Assembly (NCBI GenBank): GCA_938007965.1
Contig: CALLMH010000052.1
Span: 46,105-110,104 of the forward strand
Direction of reading: 5' to 3'
Source of the DNA: an uncultured Saprospiraceae bacterium
Lineage (GTDB): Bacteria; Bacteroidota; Bacteroidia; Chitinophagales; Saprospiraceae
Length of the DNA stretch: 64,000 nt
How positions within the stretch are numbered: position 1 is the first letter of the stretch; each line of letters begins with the position of its first letter. The notes below the pieces were generated by a model. It had not been told where the DNA came from. It was given only the letters and a program-made list of their open reading frames with translations, and did no database searches. Below are positions 8,754 to 22,600 of this stretch, in pieces. The position numbers and the translations under genes were made by a program.

Positions 8754-10127
8754 ATGAGAAATATATTGATAATCGGCGCTGGACGATCAGCCTGCTACTT
8801 GATTAAGTATTTATTAGACAAATCAGAAAGTGAAAACCTCTTCATTACAATAGGTGATCTGTCTTTGGATAGTGCACAGAAATTTATAGAAGGACATCCT
8901 AATGCTAGGGGGATTCTGTTAGATGTATTTGAAGCTCCACAGCGAAAAGCGGCAATAAAGGAAGCGGATTTAGTTATATCTATGTTGCCTGCACGATTCC
9001 ATATTGAAGTTGCCAGAGATTGTATTTTGTACAAAAAACACATGGTGACAGCTTCATATGTAAGTGATGAGATGCAAGCCTTGGATGCTGATGCAAAGGC
9101 TCATGGATTGGTATTTATGAATGAGATTGGAGTAGATCCAGGAATCGATCATATGAGTGCCATGCAAGTCATAGATAGGATAAAGGATGCAGGTGGTAAG
9201 ATGTTGATGTTTGAATCATTCACTGGTGGGTTAGTTGCACCTGAAAGTGATGATAACTTATGGAATTATAAGTTTACTTGGAATCCTAGAAACGTCGTAC
9301 TAGCTGGTCAGGGTGGTGCAGCTGAGTTCATCCAAGAGGGGACTAAGAAGTATATTCCGTATCATAGATTATTTAGACGTACTGAATTTTTGGATATTGA
9401 AGGTTATGGTCGTTTTGAAGCATTGGCCAATCGGAATTCCCTAAAATATATGAGTATATACGGTCTTGAGGATATTTTGACTTTGTATAGAGGTACGATG
9501 AGGAGAGTAGGCTTCAGTAAAGCGTGGAATATGTTCGTACAGCTGGGTATGACCGACGATAGTTATACGATCGACAACTCAGAAGATATGAGTTATATAG
9601 AGTTTGTAAATCTGTTTTTACCATTTTCACCAACAGACAGTGTGGAGTTGAAGGTGAGATATGCCCTTAAGATTGATCAAGATGATATCATGTGGGACAA
9701 GCTTATAGAACTAGATATTTTTAATAGAAAAAAGAAAATTGGAATCAAAAATGCCACTCCTGCTCAAGCTCTTCAGAAGATCTTGATGGATAAGTGGACA
9801 TTAAAACCTGAAGATAAAGATATGATCGTCATGTATCATAAGTTTGGCTATGAATTGGACGGCGAAAAGCACCAAATAGATAGTAAAATGGTGATGATTG
9901 GTGAAGATCAGACTTTCACAGCGATGGCAGCAACTGTGGGATTGCCCGTTGCGATGGCAGCATTAAAAATATTAAATGGTGACATCACTACTCCCGGTGT
10001 GCAGCGTCCGATTAGTAAGGAAGTCTATGACCCGATTCTAAAAGAATTGGAAGATTATGGAATTCATTTCAAAGAAAAAGAGGTAGAATATTTTGGGTAT
10101 AACACGGTAGGAGGAGTGAGCGCGTAA
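8754..10127 (+). CDS. Saccharopine dehydrogenase family protein
   Basis: 457 aa from ATG 8754 (track start 8742 adds MKLI). The N-terminus is a Rossmann fold with ILIIGAGRSACYLIKYLL and acidic end of beta-2 (ITIGDLSLDSA). VISMLPARFH and VTASYVSDEM follow, as in saccharopine dehydrogenases, and then the conserved NEIGVDPGIDHMSAMQVID and SFTGGLVAPESDDNLWNYKFTWNPRNVVLAGQGG of the catalytic domain. The C-terminus (MVMIGEDQTFTAMAATVGLPVAMAALKIL) matches the same family. The family acts in lysine breakdown, cleaving saccharopine with NAD(P)+, and this is the most likely reaction. No lysine-pathway partner gene lies nearby, so the exact substrate is inferred from family only. Confidence 0.85.
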   Translation: MRNILIIGAGRSACYLIKYLLDKSESENLFITIGDLSLDSAQKFIEGHPNARGILLDVFEAPQRKAAIKEADLVISMLPARFHIEVARDCILYKKHMVTASYVSDEMQALDADAKAHGLVFMNEIGVDPGIDHMSAMQVIDRIKDAGGKMLMFESFTGGLVAPESDDNLWNYKFTWNPRNVVLAGQGGAAEFIQEGTKKYIPYHRLFRRTEFLDIEGYGRFEALANRNSLKYMSIYGLEDILTLYRGTMRRVGFSKAWNMFVQLGMTDDSYTIDNSEDMSYIEFVNLFLPFSPTDSVELKVRYALKIDQDDIMWDKLIELDIFNRKKKIGIKNATPAQALQKILMDKWTLKPEDKDMIVMYHKFGYELDGEKHQIDSKMVMIGEDQTFTAMAATVGLPVAMAALKILNGDITTPGVQRPISKEVYDPILKELEDYGIHFKEKEVEYFGYNTVGGVSA

Positions 10128-10172
10128 CTCTAATTGATCACAACAGTATCAAACTCACTTCCTTCGTAACAT

Positions 10173-10252
10173 AAAGTGACGCGCGTTTGCTTCGCAAGCC
10201 ACTCTGACAAAAACATGGTTCTGTTTTTAACGAAAATTAGTCTCCGAAAAAC
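10173..10252 (+). repeat. Dispersed intergenic repeat, module B, copy 2
   Basis: 80 bp closely matching 3545-3624. The bases just before it (from about 10143, aacagtatcaaactcacttcc) resemble the tail of module A, so this looks like a 5'-truncated composite element. Confidence 0.85.
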
Positions 10253-10265
10253 GATTCCGAATGTA

Positions 10266-10305
10266 CAATGCATCACTTCCAATTGTAGACGGAAGTGATG
10301 CATTG
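10266..10305. terminator. Long perfect hairpin between convergent genes
   Basis: Perfect 15-bp stem caatgcatcacttcc/ggaagtgatgcattg with a 10-nt loop, between the plus-strand dehydrogenase and the minus-strand giant gene. Neither side has a canonical immediate U tract, so termination is inferred from position. Confidence 0.55.
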
Positions 10306-10422
10306 CTTAATTCGATAGAGTAGAAGGCCCTTGGAAAGTCCGGTGAGCAGATTAATGATATCCAAGGTTTAGTAACAATTCTTATCATAATCTTTAGATC
10401 AAACAGATCATCGATTTTCCGG

Positions 10423-10671
10423 CTATTCCACTACAATCATTTTCCTAGAACCACTAAATCCATCGCCACTTACTTCATATACGACCATACCTTTCACACC
10501 GATATCCCTTGATGATACATTGATTACATTTTCACCAGCTTCATACATACTAGTCTGTCTAAGAATCAACTTGCCATCAATATCAAACACGCTGAAAGTA
10601 GCTTCACCGGCTTCAGGCATAAAGAATCCAATCTCAGTCACATCAATAAATGGATTCGGCTCATTTTGATC
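10423..10671 (-). other. T9SS type A C-terminal sorting domain of the giant protein
   Basis: The last ~82 residues begin RLDQNEPNPFIDVTEIGFFMPEAG and end GSRKMIVVE, the standard Bacteroidota C-terminal signal for export through the type IX system and attachment to the cell surface. Confidence 0.88.
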
Positions 10672-13600
10672 CAATCGGAATGCAGTTTCAGAATTCGTGG
10701 ACGCATCGTTTCTCCATTCGAATTCTAGATTTTTAATCTCCAGTGTATTCATGTAGATCTCAGCAGGGACTAAGTCATTTTCGTCGATCGATAGGGTAGC
10801 CAATTCATTGGCAGACTCTACCAACATACGGAACAGTACTTGATCCTTAAATACATGTACTCCATGTTTATCAGACCAGGACATTCTTACTTTATGATTT
10901 GACTTGGCTATGATGTCCGCTGACACGTCTATCAGACCACGCTCTAATCCCTTGATGTCAAATCCAGTATTCTCAGCACCGAATTGGAAACCATATAATT
11001 TGCCATTTTCTGCAGCTCGGAATTCTATATAAATTTTACCATCGATATCTACTTTCTCTAGTATCACTTTCTGAATAGGATTGCTTCTCGGAGCGATTCC
11101 AGCTTTTGCATTGTTGAAGCTAGAAGACGCGGAGCCATTTACATCTCCGATCTTTACTGCGATCATATCTGCATCATCGATACTTTCCATAAGGTCCAAT
11201 ACCTGCACCTCCTCCTCATATGGGAATGGGTCTTCGGCGTTAGGGAATTCATAAACTTGATTTACGAATCTCCATGACTTGTTCTCCCAAGTATTGGTAA
11301 CACCTAAGATTAATTTTCGCATCGACAGTAAATCACTTGCAGTTAGTCGCTCATCGTTATTCACATCACCAGCTATTATTTTATATGGACTATCTAAGTC
11401 TTGAAGTCCTAATATATGACGCTGCACCATGACTAAATCCAATGTACTTACTCCTTCTCTGTAATCCGTGTTTCTCTCCGCTGTAGCTTCGAAGTCATAC
11501 CCTGTCGGATTATATAAGAAGTAGAACTCTCCCTCTTCATTTGAAGTATTCGTATAAGGATACTCTGGAGCAAAACTAGTAAGGGTAATATCCACTCCAT
11601 TTACTGGTTCTTCCTCTTCTGTAGCCACTCTACCACTGATGATAGCTAAGTTATTCAGTGTATCCTGACATTGATCCAAGTTGTCTTGGAGGTCTAGTTG
11701 GACTATGCAGAAGTCTTTATTTCCTGCTTCATCCCAAACCCACATTTCCAATTCTATCGTCTCACTGATACCATTCGGGATATCATTACATGAGAATTCC
11801 ATAGATGGTTCATAGACATCACCTGAGAATGAATATAAGAGATCACTCTGTGCTGTACAATTGTCAAAAGATGAAAGGTTGAAGTCGTTAGCCCAGATAC
11901 TTATGGTACCGACATCCTGCATCAATGCTGTAGCCACATCTATACAATATGGAGTTGGTGCTTTCCCATCTCTGATTACAATATCGTATTGACAACTTCC
12001 CACATTACCGCATCCATCAAATGCTTTCCAAGCAATTTTATAATTACCAGGAGTAGCGTCTTTGATCATTATGCTAGCTTCGTCACCCACTAGTATGTCA
12101 TTTGGTGTATTATCATTATAATCAAGTTCGATATCCCAATTGCCATCTGCATCTAGATCAAGCTGATATGCCCATTTGATAGGTGAGTTGATCCCGCATA
12201 CAGAATCCATTGCTGTATTAGTGACTACGACATCCTGCATGCAATTTTCTGCGTTTAAATCGATAGTGATATCAGCACATTGTTGTATTTCTGGAGCGGT
12301 GTCATCAGATATCTTAACGATCTGGGTGTGCATCCATATACCTCCAGTGTTCGGATTATTTGGTTCATATTGACACCAATCGATTACCGTCCATTCTTTT
12401 ATCAGTTTGTAACATACATCTTCTACAAAGTCAAATGTATCTGTAGCCACAGAATACGCTACCTGATCACAAGCACCATCAACAAAGATCGGTTCGTTCT
12501 GAGGGATATTGTCTAAGCAAGCTCCTTCCCAATCTGCTGGCCATTGGATATTACCATTAAATGGCTCTCCGGTCTCGAGAGTGATTACTTGTGTACAGAA
12601 TACATCAGGTCTTCCATCTACCGTCCATCTTCTATTGATGATCGCTGCTCCACAGTTGTTAAGATCAGTTCGGAAATCTTGGTATGTTGCTGTATTATTA
12701 GAACAAGCGCCTTCTATAGTCGGCTCACCAGTTACAGCGAGATCTTCCACATCTGCATTACACTCAAGAGTAAGATCTGCGGGGCAGGTAATAGCTGGAG
12801 GTAATTTATCTTCTACAGTTACTTCTACCATGCATAGACTTACATTATCGCCCTCATTACCTATGACGCCATCCATATTGGCATCGTCCCATACTTGGAG
12901 CGCTACCATGATCGGACTTGCCTCCACGTCGGCACAACAGAATTCTACGAATTGTCCAGGGAGCGTATTCTCAGGAATTCCACAATTGTCATCCATACGG
13001 AACAGTTCTCTGCGGATTTCTGTGCAGTTATCATACGATCCAGCATCCACTGACTCTACAAACATCTTTGCTTTACCTTCAGTAGTAAGACTTACATTGA
13101 TAAACTGCGTACAAGTTACTACTGGTGCAGTACCATCGAATACATTGATATTAAACTCACAGGTAGAGTAGTTGTAGCAATAATCTCGCGCCCGTACTCT
13201 GACGAGGTGATCACCTTTCTCCATATTGGTGATTGTGAATGTACCGTCCATGTTATCTACTACTGTACCACCATTGACAGATACTTGTACCTGATCCACA
13301 CCTCCACAATTATCGTCTATAGTAGAGATGATATCAGCTAATTCGTATGTTCCAGTGCACGACCATGGATCGGTACTGATCGTTACATCATTTGGACAAT
13401 CATGGATAGTTGGTCCCTCTGTATCTAGAATTTTGATGATCTGATAGTGCTCGATAGGATTGATGCCAATCTGTACTTCTTCACACATATCTCTGATAAA
13501 CCATTTTCTCAAAATCTCATATGATCCTTCACACGAGAATAAGATTTGATCATCCCAGTTCCATGATACCATACACAGGCCATTCGTACTTAATGGTACA

Positions 13601-16600
13601 TCGAGCCCGTTGATGGTAGGATAGCCTGTACTATCAGGATGGATTTGAGAAGGGTCATTCGCTACTAGAGCACAATCCAACCCAGTTGCTATTGTATAAT
13701 CCGCGGGGAATTCAATATCTTCAGTATCGAATTGTTCGATATCTATAGTCTGAGTGCAGTTTACTACATTTCCACTTTCATCAGTCACCGTCCATTCTCT
13801 GGTGATACGGGCTCTCGGTTCGCCGCATGGTCCGAAGTCTTCATAGTCATCGAAGTAAGTCATCTGAACGTCTTGCTCACATGACAATACCGTAGGGTAG
13901 CCAGTAAATTCTGGATTTGTAGCCATATTACAACTTATGATTGTATCAGGAGCACACTCGATCTCAGGTATCAACTTTTGCTCTATCGTTACATATCCCC
14001 AGCATGAGTTTCCACTTCCTTCGCAGTCGGTGATTGTGATAATAAACGTCTGGCCTACATCTGTAAGGTCAAAAATATTATCAACTACTATTCCTGATTC
14101 TGTAGTTGCGACGATACAGTAATTATCATAGCATCCATATTGATCCCCTTCTAGAATCATGTCTGCATTTACTGTTGCCGTACAGTCAGGCCCAAGTGAT
14201 AGATTGATGTTATTGTTACAAGCTAAAGTGTTATTTCCATCGTTATCAAATTCATTGACCGTTACATTGAAAGTACATGATGTACTGTTTCCAGCGGCAT
14301 CGTATACAGTGATGGTTACAGGGGTCACTCCGATAGGGAATTGGAAGCCTACAGGGGGATCATAACTCACGGAGTCTATGCCACAATTATCATTCGACCC
14401 TATTGGTGCGAGAGGGAATCCGGCCCCATATCCAGGAAGTCCCATCGAGCATTCTCCAGCGTCTAGTTGTATTGTTATGTCTTGGCACAGTCCAGTAGCA
14501 TCAAATATACCCGATAGATCAGGATCTTCTGTATCAATAACAGTCACATCAAATCCACATTGAGAAGTATTTCCAGCTCCGTCGGTCAATGTATAAATCA
14601 CTTGAGTAGTACCTACAGCGAAGAACTCTGATGCCGATGCTCCAGCTTCTATATTGATAGGAGTATTTAGAATTACTGCATTATCATTCAAGAATACATA
14701 TTCTACTGAAATATCTCCCGCCTCGCAGTTGTCTCCGATGAATGGATGTTGCCATTCGAAGGTTGCACCACAGAGCAATGTGTCATTTACGAGCACAGTA
14801 TCAGTCTGACTATATGGTGCCAGTTCAGAAAGTTGTAGTGTCCATGTTGTTAATGTTCCATCATCATTTCCTGTTGCGAAAACGTCTAACTGCCAGTCTC
14901 CAAAGGCTGCCTCACCGTTGAATATATCCATGGCTTGCAACGGCTGGAATGATTCTCCATTTCCTAATGGAGCACATGTAATACTTGCTTGACTATTGGC
15001 TGCTTGATCATCTAGGTTAATATCCCAGTCTTCGCTTCCTGCGCATAATCCGTCGAATAATGTGACGACTGTACCTTCTGGAGAGGTAAGGGTTATAGTT
15101 ACTTCGCTCATATTTGGATATTCTCCCTCGAGATCTATGATGTTTACATCGCTCACATTGAATACATCACTTACATTTATAATTGATGTAGCGCATCCTC
15201 CGTCAGTAAATGTAATAGGGGTGTCCGTAGATGGATAGTCACTAGTTTCTAAACCCGCGCAGTATGGTGCTTCATTATCTTGTACTATTATAGTGAAGCT
15301 ACAAGATGAGGTATTGGCAGGTTCACTTTGGAGAGAACTCGTAGATCCATTGTCTGTAAACATTGGTAGTTCTGGGTTGAATTCTCCGAAGCTAAGTCCT
15401 GCACAGCTGTTTCCAATAGACCAATCATCTGAAGAGTCAGTATCTGGGAATCTATTTCTGAATATATTACTTCCTGCTATATCACCATCAAAAGTCCAGC
15501 CTGTAGGTGCATAGGCATTGATAGCTACACCATCCAATATATTATCTAGTAATCCGATGGTATATCCAGCTCCCTGATTTGGATCTATACCATCTAAGAA
15601 AACTGTGTATACTTCTCCGACACCGACCACTGTTCCATTTGGCACATTGAAGATCGTATCTTGGATCCCTTCTCTCGCTATATCCAAGCAAGAAATATCA
15701 ATTGATCCAGGTCCGAAGTTGCTGATCTCTATCCCTACGTTATTGCCATCGTTCATAATCTCGGTGATCAATAATATAGGCTGGTCGATTACTTCATACG
15801 TTACGGTATTAGTACCAGTTGGAAATTTGAATCCGCTAGCATCCTCTACACCTCCCTCTATAATATTGCCATCTTCATCTGTTATCGTGTATACGACAGC
15901 CAAATTATCAGGACAATTATCTTCAATGTCAAATGGTTCAATACCATCGACAGTAGCACCGCACATTGCTGGGTCGTTGTTCACTGTTTGATCTACAGGA
16001 CATTCGATAGATGGAGGAGTATGGAAGTCATTTACGATTATCTTCAATTCGCAAGTTGTACTATTTCCACAAGAATCCGTAGCGGTAAATTCTAATAAAG
16101 TAAGTCCAACTGGGAATAGATCACCAGTGCTAAGACCAGTATCATCGGTCTGCTCTACGAATGGTATTCCACAATTATCAGTAGCCAAAGGCAATGAGAA
16201 GTTTACAAACGAATTACACCATCCCTCTGGTGCGTCTACGATGACTGGTGGTCTTGGACAGTTCGTAAATACTGGTGGAGTATTATCTCCAGTACTAAAG
16301 TTCAATGTGATTGAAGATGCATTACCACATTCGTCAGTTGCTGTGAATGTTACATCTATATTCCTGCTGTCATTACAACCATCCATGAAGTTGTCGACAT
16401 TATAATCATTGCTCCATACCAAAGTGCCACACATATCTGATGCAGTAGCTCCTCCTCTGTTGTTCAACCAGCTGAGAAGTTCGTCATCGTTATTTGCATT
16501 TGATTGATCACATTCTCCAGAATAGTTTTCACCACCTACGATTACAGGAGGGGTAGTATCTTCTATAGTGAAAGTGCCTTCTGTCGAAGTTGCGTTGCCA

Positions 16601-19600
16601 CAGTTATCTGTGAATGTAAATCTGTACACTTGGATTCCTGTGATTCCACAAGAGTCCTCTTCTGTGATAAGATCCCATTCTACATTCAATGATTCATCAG
16701 AACAAGCATCAGTAGCCGCAGAAGAAGCCATACTGTCTAGCCATGCTTGAAGATCACTATCATTACCATCTCCGTCACATTCTACTACCATATTCATCGC
16801 TTCTGGATCTATCGTCGGCGATGTCGTGTCTTCTATTATAAAGATTCCTATGATCGTATCAGACACATTTCCACAAGCATCAGTTGCTGTGAATGCATAT
16901 CTCATTTCATTGGTCAATCCGCATCCTTCTATTGTCGTCAGAAGTTCGGGTGTATTCCTTGTCGTAGTTCCGCATTCATCTTCCCAAGAAGCACCCGCAT
17001 CATCATCTAACCATGCTTGTAATTCAGCAAGATTTCCCGCTCCATCACACTCCACAGTCATATCAGAAGCTGGATTTGTTACACTTGGTTTTGTATTGTC
17101 TACTACTGTGACCATTGCTGTTCTCTCTGTGGAGTTTCCACAGGCATCGGTTGCCGTAAATGTTACAAGTGCTGATCCTGCATTACTACCAGCTCCACAT
17201 GAAGGTGTCAACATAGTGAAGTCATTGCTATAAGCTACTACGCTACAAGAATCGGCTGCTTCTCCAAATCCAACAGTTCCTAGCCACGTTTCTATTTGCA
17301 TCAATGGATCATCACTATCATTACATTCGAAGGTTACATCTTGAGGATTGATAGTCCAGTATGGAGCTACATCATCCGAAATGTTGATCGTAGCGGTAGT
17401 AGACGTAGCATTTCCACATCCATCAGTTGCTGTAAATGTCACAGTTATACTTCCAGTTCCTTGACATGCTCCAGGATTTACTTGACCGTAATCATTTGTC
17501 CATATGACTTCATTACAGTTGTCAGTGGCTGTCGCTCCACCATTATTATTCAACCAATTTAGAAGTTGAGTAATGTTGTTATCGCCATCACAGACTACAT
17601 CTATATCTATAGCTTGGTCTTGTATTATAGGAGCTTCTGTATCCTCTATTTCGAAAGTAGCTTCCGTGGTAGAAGTGTTTCCACAAGCATCAGTTACAGT
17701 AAATCTATAAGTTCCACCTCCAGTCAAGTCGCATAAGTCGCTTTCTTGTATCAAGTCATATTCCCAAGTTGTAGTGCCACAAATATCGGATGCTGTTGCA
17801 CCACCATTCGAATCTAACCATGTTTGAAGATCCATCGTGTTTCCAGTTCCATTACACTCTACGATATTATCTATCGCTTCAGTATCGATAGTCGGTGAGG
17901 TAGTGTCTATGATGATAAAGCTTGCTATAGCAGTGTCAGACTGATTACCACATGCATCCTGTGCACTGAATGCATATATTAATTCTTGAGTGTCGCCACA
18001 GTTTTCTATAGTCTCCAATAATAAAGGTGTATTCCATGTCGTATCGCTACATATATCTGCAACACTAGCTCCTCCATTCATTGCTAACCAAGCTGTAAGT
18101 TCTGTATTATTTCCAGTACCGTCGCATTCTACTGTTTCGTCTAACGCAGGTGATGTGATCATCGGTCCGGTATTATCCACTATCGTTACATCAGCAGAAG
18201 CATCCGTAGAATTTCCACAAGCGTCAGTTGCTGTGAATGTTACGGTTAGTGTTCCCGTGCTACCACATCCGTCAGACAACATTGTAAAGTCATTCGTGTA
18301 TACAACTAGAGAACAAGAATCTTCAGCTTCTCCACCGCCTACACCGTCCAACCATGCATCAATTTCGTTTAATGGATCAGAAGAACCATCGCATTCTAAA
18401 GTTAAGTCTTGTGGCAAAATTTCCCAAATAGGAGCGGCTGTATCATCTACTGTGAATGTTGCAGTAACCGTAGAAGCATTTCCACAATCGTCTGTAGCGA
18501 TGAATGTCACTTGGACACCATCTGCACCACAATCACTGTCGATAGCGCCATAGTTGTTCGTCCATGTTACATTACCACACATGTCCGATGCTTGTGCTCC
18601 ACCGTTGGTGTTTAGCCATCCCAAGATCTCAGCACTGTTATCGGCACCGTTGCATTCTGCTGTGAAGTCCGTAGGCTGAGTATCTATTGTAGGTGGTGTA
18701 GTGTCTTCTATTATGAAAGTAGCTTCTGCGGTTGATGAATTTCCACAATCATCAGCTACTGTAAATCTATATGTTTGACTTCCAGTAGTCCCACACGAAT
18801 CAGTGGCAGTCACTAAGTCATATTCCCAGGTGAAAGTCTGACTACAATTATCTGTTGCATCCGCTCCTGCATTATCATCTAACCAAGTTTGAAGTGCAAC
18901 TGTATTTCCAGCACCATCGCACTCTACGGTCATATCCATCGGTACAGGAGTAATAGTAGGATCTGTCGTATCTTCAATTGTAAATGTCGACATCGTCTGA
19001 GTGGATACATTGTCACATTCGTCTGTTGCGAAGAAAGCATAGGTATATATCAATGTTCCACCACATAATTCTTCTGTACCTATGAGTACACTATCAATAT
19101 TTATAGATGCACTACATCCGTCAGTATAGGTGATTCCTGCATAGTTAACCAACCAATTAGCAAGGTCTGTCGTATTTCCAGCACCATCACACTCTACAGT
19201 TTCAGCTGTGGGTTCAGTGACTAGACTAGGAGGTGTATTGTCTACTACAGTTATAGTTGCAGTGGCAGTAGTTGCATTGTTACATCCATCCGTAGCTGTA
19301 AACGTCACAAGAGCTGATCCGGTCAATCCACATCCATCAGATAGAGCAGTGAAATCATTTGAATAGGTTACTAGACTACATCCATCTTCAGCTTCTCCAC
19401 CAGCATTGATGGCCAACCAAGTATCGATTTGTCCCATGATATCAGTATCTGTACATTCGAGTGTTAAGTCTTGTGGTGCTATCTCCCATACTGGATTATC
19501 TGTATCATCTATAGTAAATGTAGCGATAGTCGTACTCGTATTTCCACAATTATCAGTAGCGGTAAACGTCACATCTACACCATCAGCACCACAATTAGAA

Positions 19601-22600
19601 TCAATAGTGGAGTAGTCATTCGTCCATACTACACCCGAGCATATATCAGATGCTTCGGCTCCACCATTTGAATTTAACCAGCCTAGAAGGTCAGCGCTAT
19701 TGCTTGAACCATTGCACTCAGCTGTGAATGCTATCGCTTGGGTAGTTATAGATGGTGGGGTAGTATCTTCTATTGTAAATGTTGCATTAGATGTTGAAGT
19801 GTTTCCACACCCATCACTTGCAGTAAATGTATAGGTCTTGGTACCGTTTGTACCACAGGAATCTGTAAAGTCAATTAATTCATATGACCAAATCACAGTT
19901 CCACAAATATCAGTTGCCGCTCCTATGTTTCCATTGGATGTCAACCATGCAGTAAGTTGTACATTATTTCCAGCTCCGTCGCATTCTACTGTTTCACTTT
20001 CTGGAGCGGTATCAATAGTCGGTGGAGTCGTATCTTCAATAGTAAAGGTTGCAAGAGATTCTGATGAATTACCGCATTCATCAGTCACTATAAATGCATA
20101 GGTCATACTATTTGTATTCTCACAGCCAGCAATATTTGATCTCATTTCATTTGAAAAAGTAAGGTCGGCAGTTGCAGAACATTCGTCAGTTGCCATAGAG
20201 CCAGCGTTGTTGCTCAACCAAGTTGCCAAGTCGGCACCATTATTTGGTCCACACTCTACTGTCATATCCATTGCTGGAATGGTAATGGTAGGCGGTGTGT
20301 TATCTTCTATAGTTACTATTGAAGTGGCAGTTGCTGTATTACCACAATCATCAGTTGCTGTAAATGTATAGGTTGTTACACCGGTATTAGCACACGCTCC
20401 TACAAATACTCCTGGATCATCGTTAGTCACTGTGACATCAGAACATAGGTCATTTGCAAAAGCAGAGGCCAGCCATTCAGTTATAGTGATGGCATTGTCT
20501 GGGTCGCTGCATTCTAGTGTGATAGGATTAGGAACTGATAGTATAGGGTCAGTCGTGTCTTCTATGACAAATAGTAAAGCAACTGGAGTTGAAGGATTTC
20601 CACACTCATCTGTAGCTACAAATTGAACTTCATAAAATCCAATATCGTCAGCACATGTTGTATTTTCAGTGAAACTCACGGAATCAAAATTATTACTCCA
20701 TGTGATTGATCCACAATCTTCCGTAACATCAGCATCAGTAAGACCTCCATTATTTTGTAACCAAGATAATAGTTGTGCATTATTTCCATTTCCGTCACAT
20801 TCCACAGTCATATCAGCTGGGACATTATTAATTACAGGGATGGTAGTATCTGTCAATTCGAAATCAGCAAAACATACCGAAGTATTGCCAGCATCATCAG
20901 TCGCGGTAAATTGATACGTGATTGTTTCAGTGTTTCCACATCCGCTTGTTGTATTGAATATTAAATTAGTGATGGTAATATCAGAATCACAATTATCCAC
21001 AGCTGAGATTCTTGCTAAGAAATCACTTAGATCCATCGCATTCATTATTGAAGAGCATTTAGCTATTGTATCAGAAGGACACGATATTATAGGTGATTCA
21101 CAATCTTCAACTAAGATATTAAACGAGCAAGAAGAACTGTTGCCTTGGTCATCACTTATTGTATACGTTACCGAACTTAATCCTAATTCAAATGTATATC
21201 CGCTTGCATCTCCATCCGTATCAGAAAGGTCAGCTGATGAAGTGACACTAGCATCAGGATTAGTAATCGAATAACTGATGGTAATTCCCGGGCAGTTTTC
21301 AGCGGATGTTATTGGAGTTATTGCTCCTGAGCTATTCCAATCACAAGTGTTCGTGTCATTACAGACTGTTATATTTTCAGGACATATTAATACAGGCGCA
21401 TCATTATCTTCTACGGTGATGGTCCACATACAAGAATCTATATTTCCACAGTTGTCTTGGGCGTAGAATTTTATTTCCGTATCTCCTAGAGGGAATTCTC
21501 CTCCGGATGCAATATTGGTAGCGGCTGGTGTAACAATAGCTCCATTGCAATCCGTTGCAAATGGGGTAGAGTAGATTATTTGAGTACCACATGCGCTTGC
21601 ATCCGTATTTACTGTAATGTCGGATTGGCAATTGAATAACGTCGGAGGTGTCGTATCATCAGTGTATATGATGTTGGACGTAGCGGTCTCCATATTTCCA
21701 CAATCATCTGTAACGGTAAATGTTATTAAGAATGTACCGCCACACGCATCAGGTAAGTCTCCATTATAGTCTGTTGTTACATTCGTAGATCCACATCCAT
21801 CTTCTGTAATAGATTCTCCCAGCCATTGATTGATTTGTGTGGCGATATCATCATCCCCACATGTAATCAAGAGATCAGCCGGTGCCATGATTGTAGGAGC
21901 AGTTTCATCAGCAATTGTATAAGTTGCAAATGCAGTATCAATATTTCCGCATTCATCAGTTGCTGTAAATAAGTACGTAGTAGCAGTTGTATTTCCACAT
22001 CCTGATATGGTATTCCATAGTTCGTTGGTTACAGTAGGTGTACTACAAATATCTGTGGCAGACGCTGTTGCGATCCATGCTGCAACAGTTGTTGCTGCCG
22101 CATCCTCACATTGTACAGTTATATCTGTAGGTTCTGTCAGTTCTGGTGGTGTAAGGTCTGTTATAATTACGCTCGCTGTTACTGATTCTCTATTCATACA
22201 TTCATCTTCTACAACAAATGTGTAGATTGTAGTAGTTGTATTTCCGCATTCGTCTATTGGTGTACCAGCGGAAAATGACCAAGTTAATGGTTCACTACAA
22301 CCATCAGTTGCTTCCGCTCCACCATTCATTCCTGTCCAAGCATTAATTGCTGCGGCATAATCGCCATCCATTACACATTCTAGGATAAGATCTTCTGCTG
22401 GAATTGTGATCGTTGGAGCTGTTTCGTCTACGATGGTCACTGTAGATGTAGTCGTCGCAGTCCGTCCGCATTCATCTGTGGAGGTGAAAGTTACAGTGTA
22501 TACTCCTGTCATTCCACACGCGTCAGCTATTGTTCCAAGACCACTATTTGTAATTGTAGGAGTACCACAATTGTCTGTTCCTGATGCTTGTGCCAACCAG

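Noticed and set aside
8624-8806. 60-aa plus-strand ORF upstream of the saccharopine dehydrogenase gene
   Set aside because: It overlaps the real start in another frame, begins in the candidate -7 region and has no family resemblance.
12509-13171. 220-aa plus-strand ORF and many other plus-strand ORFs inside 10.4-34.4 kb
   Set aside because: They lie antisense to the giant gene, show Ser/Val/Pro-rich low-complexity translations that echo its repeats, and have no domain, signal or promoter of their own.
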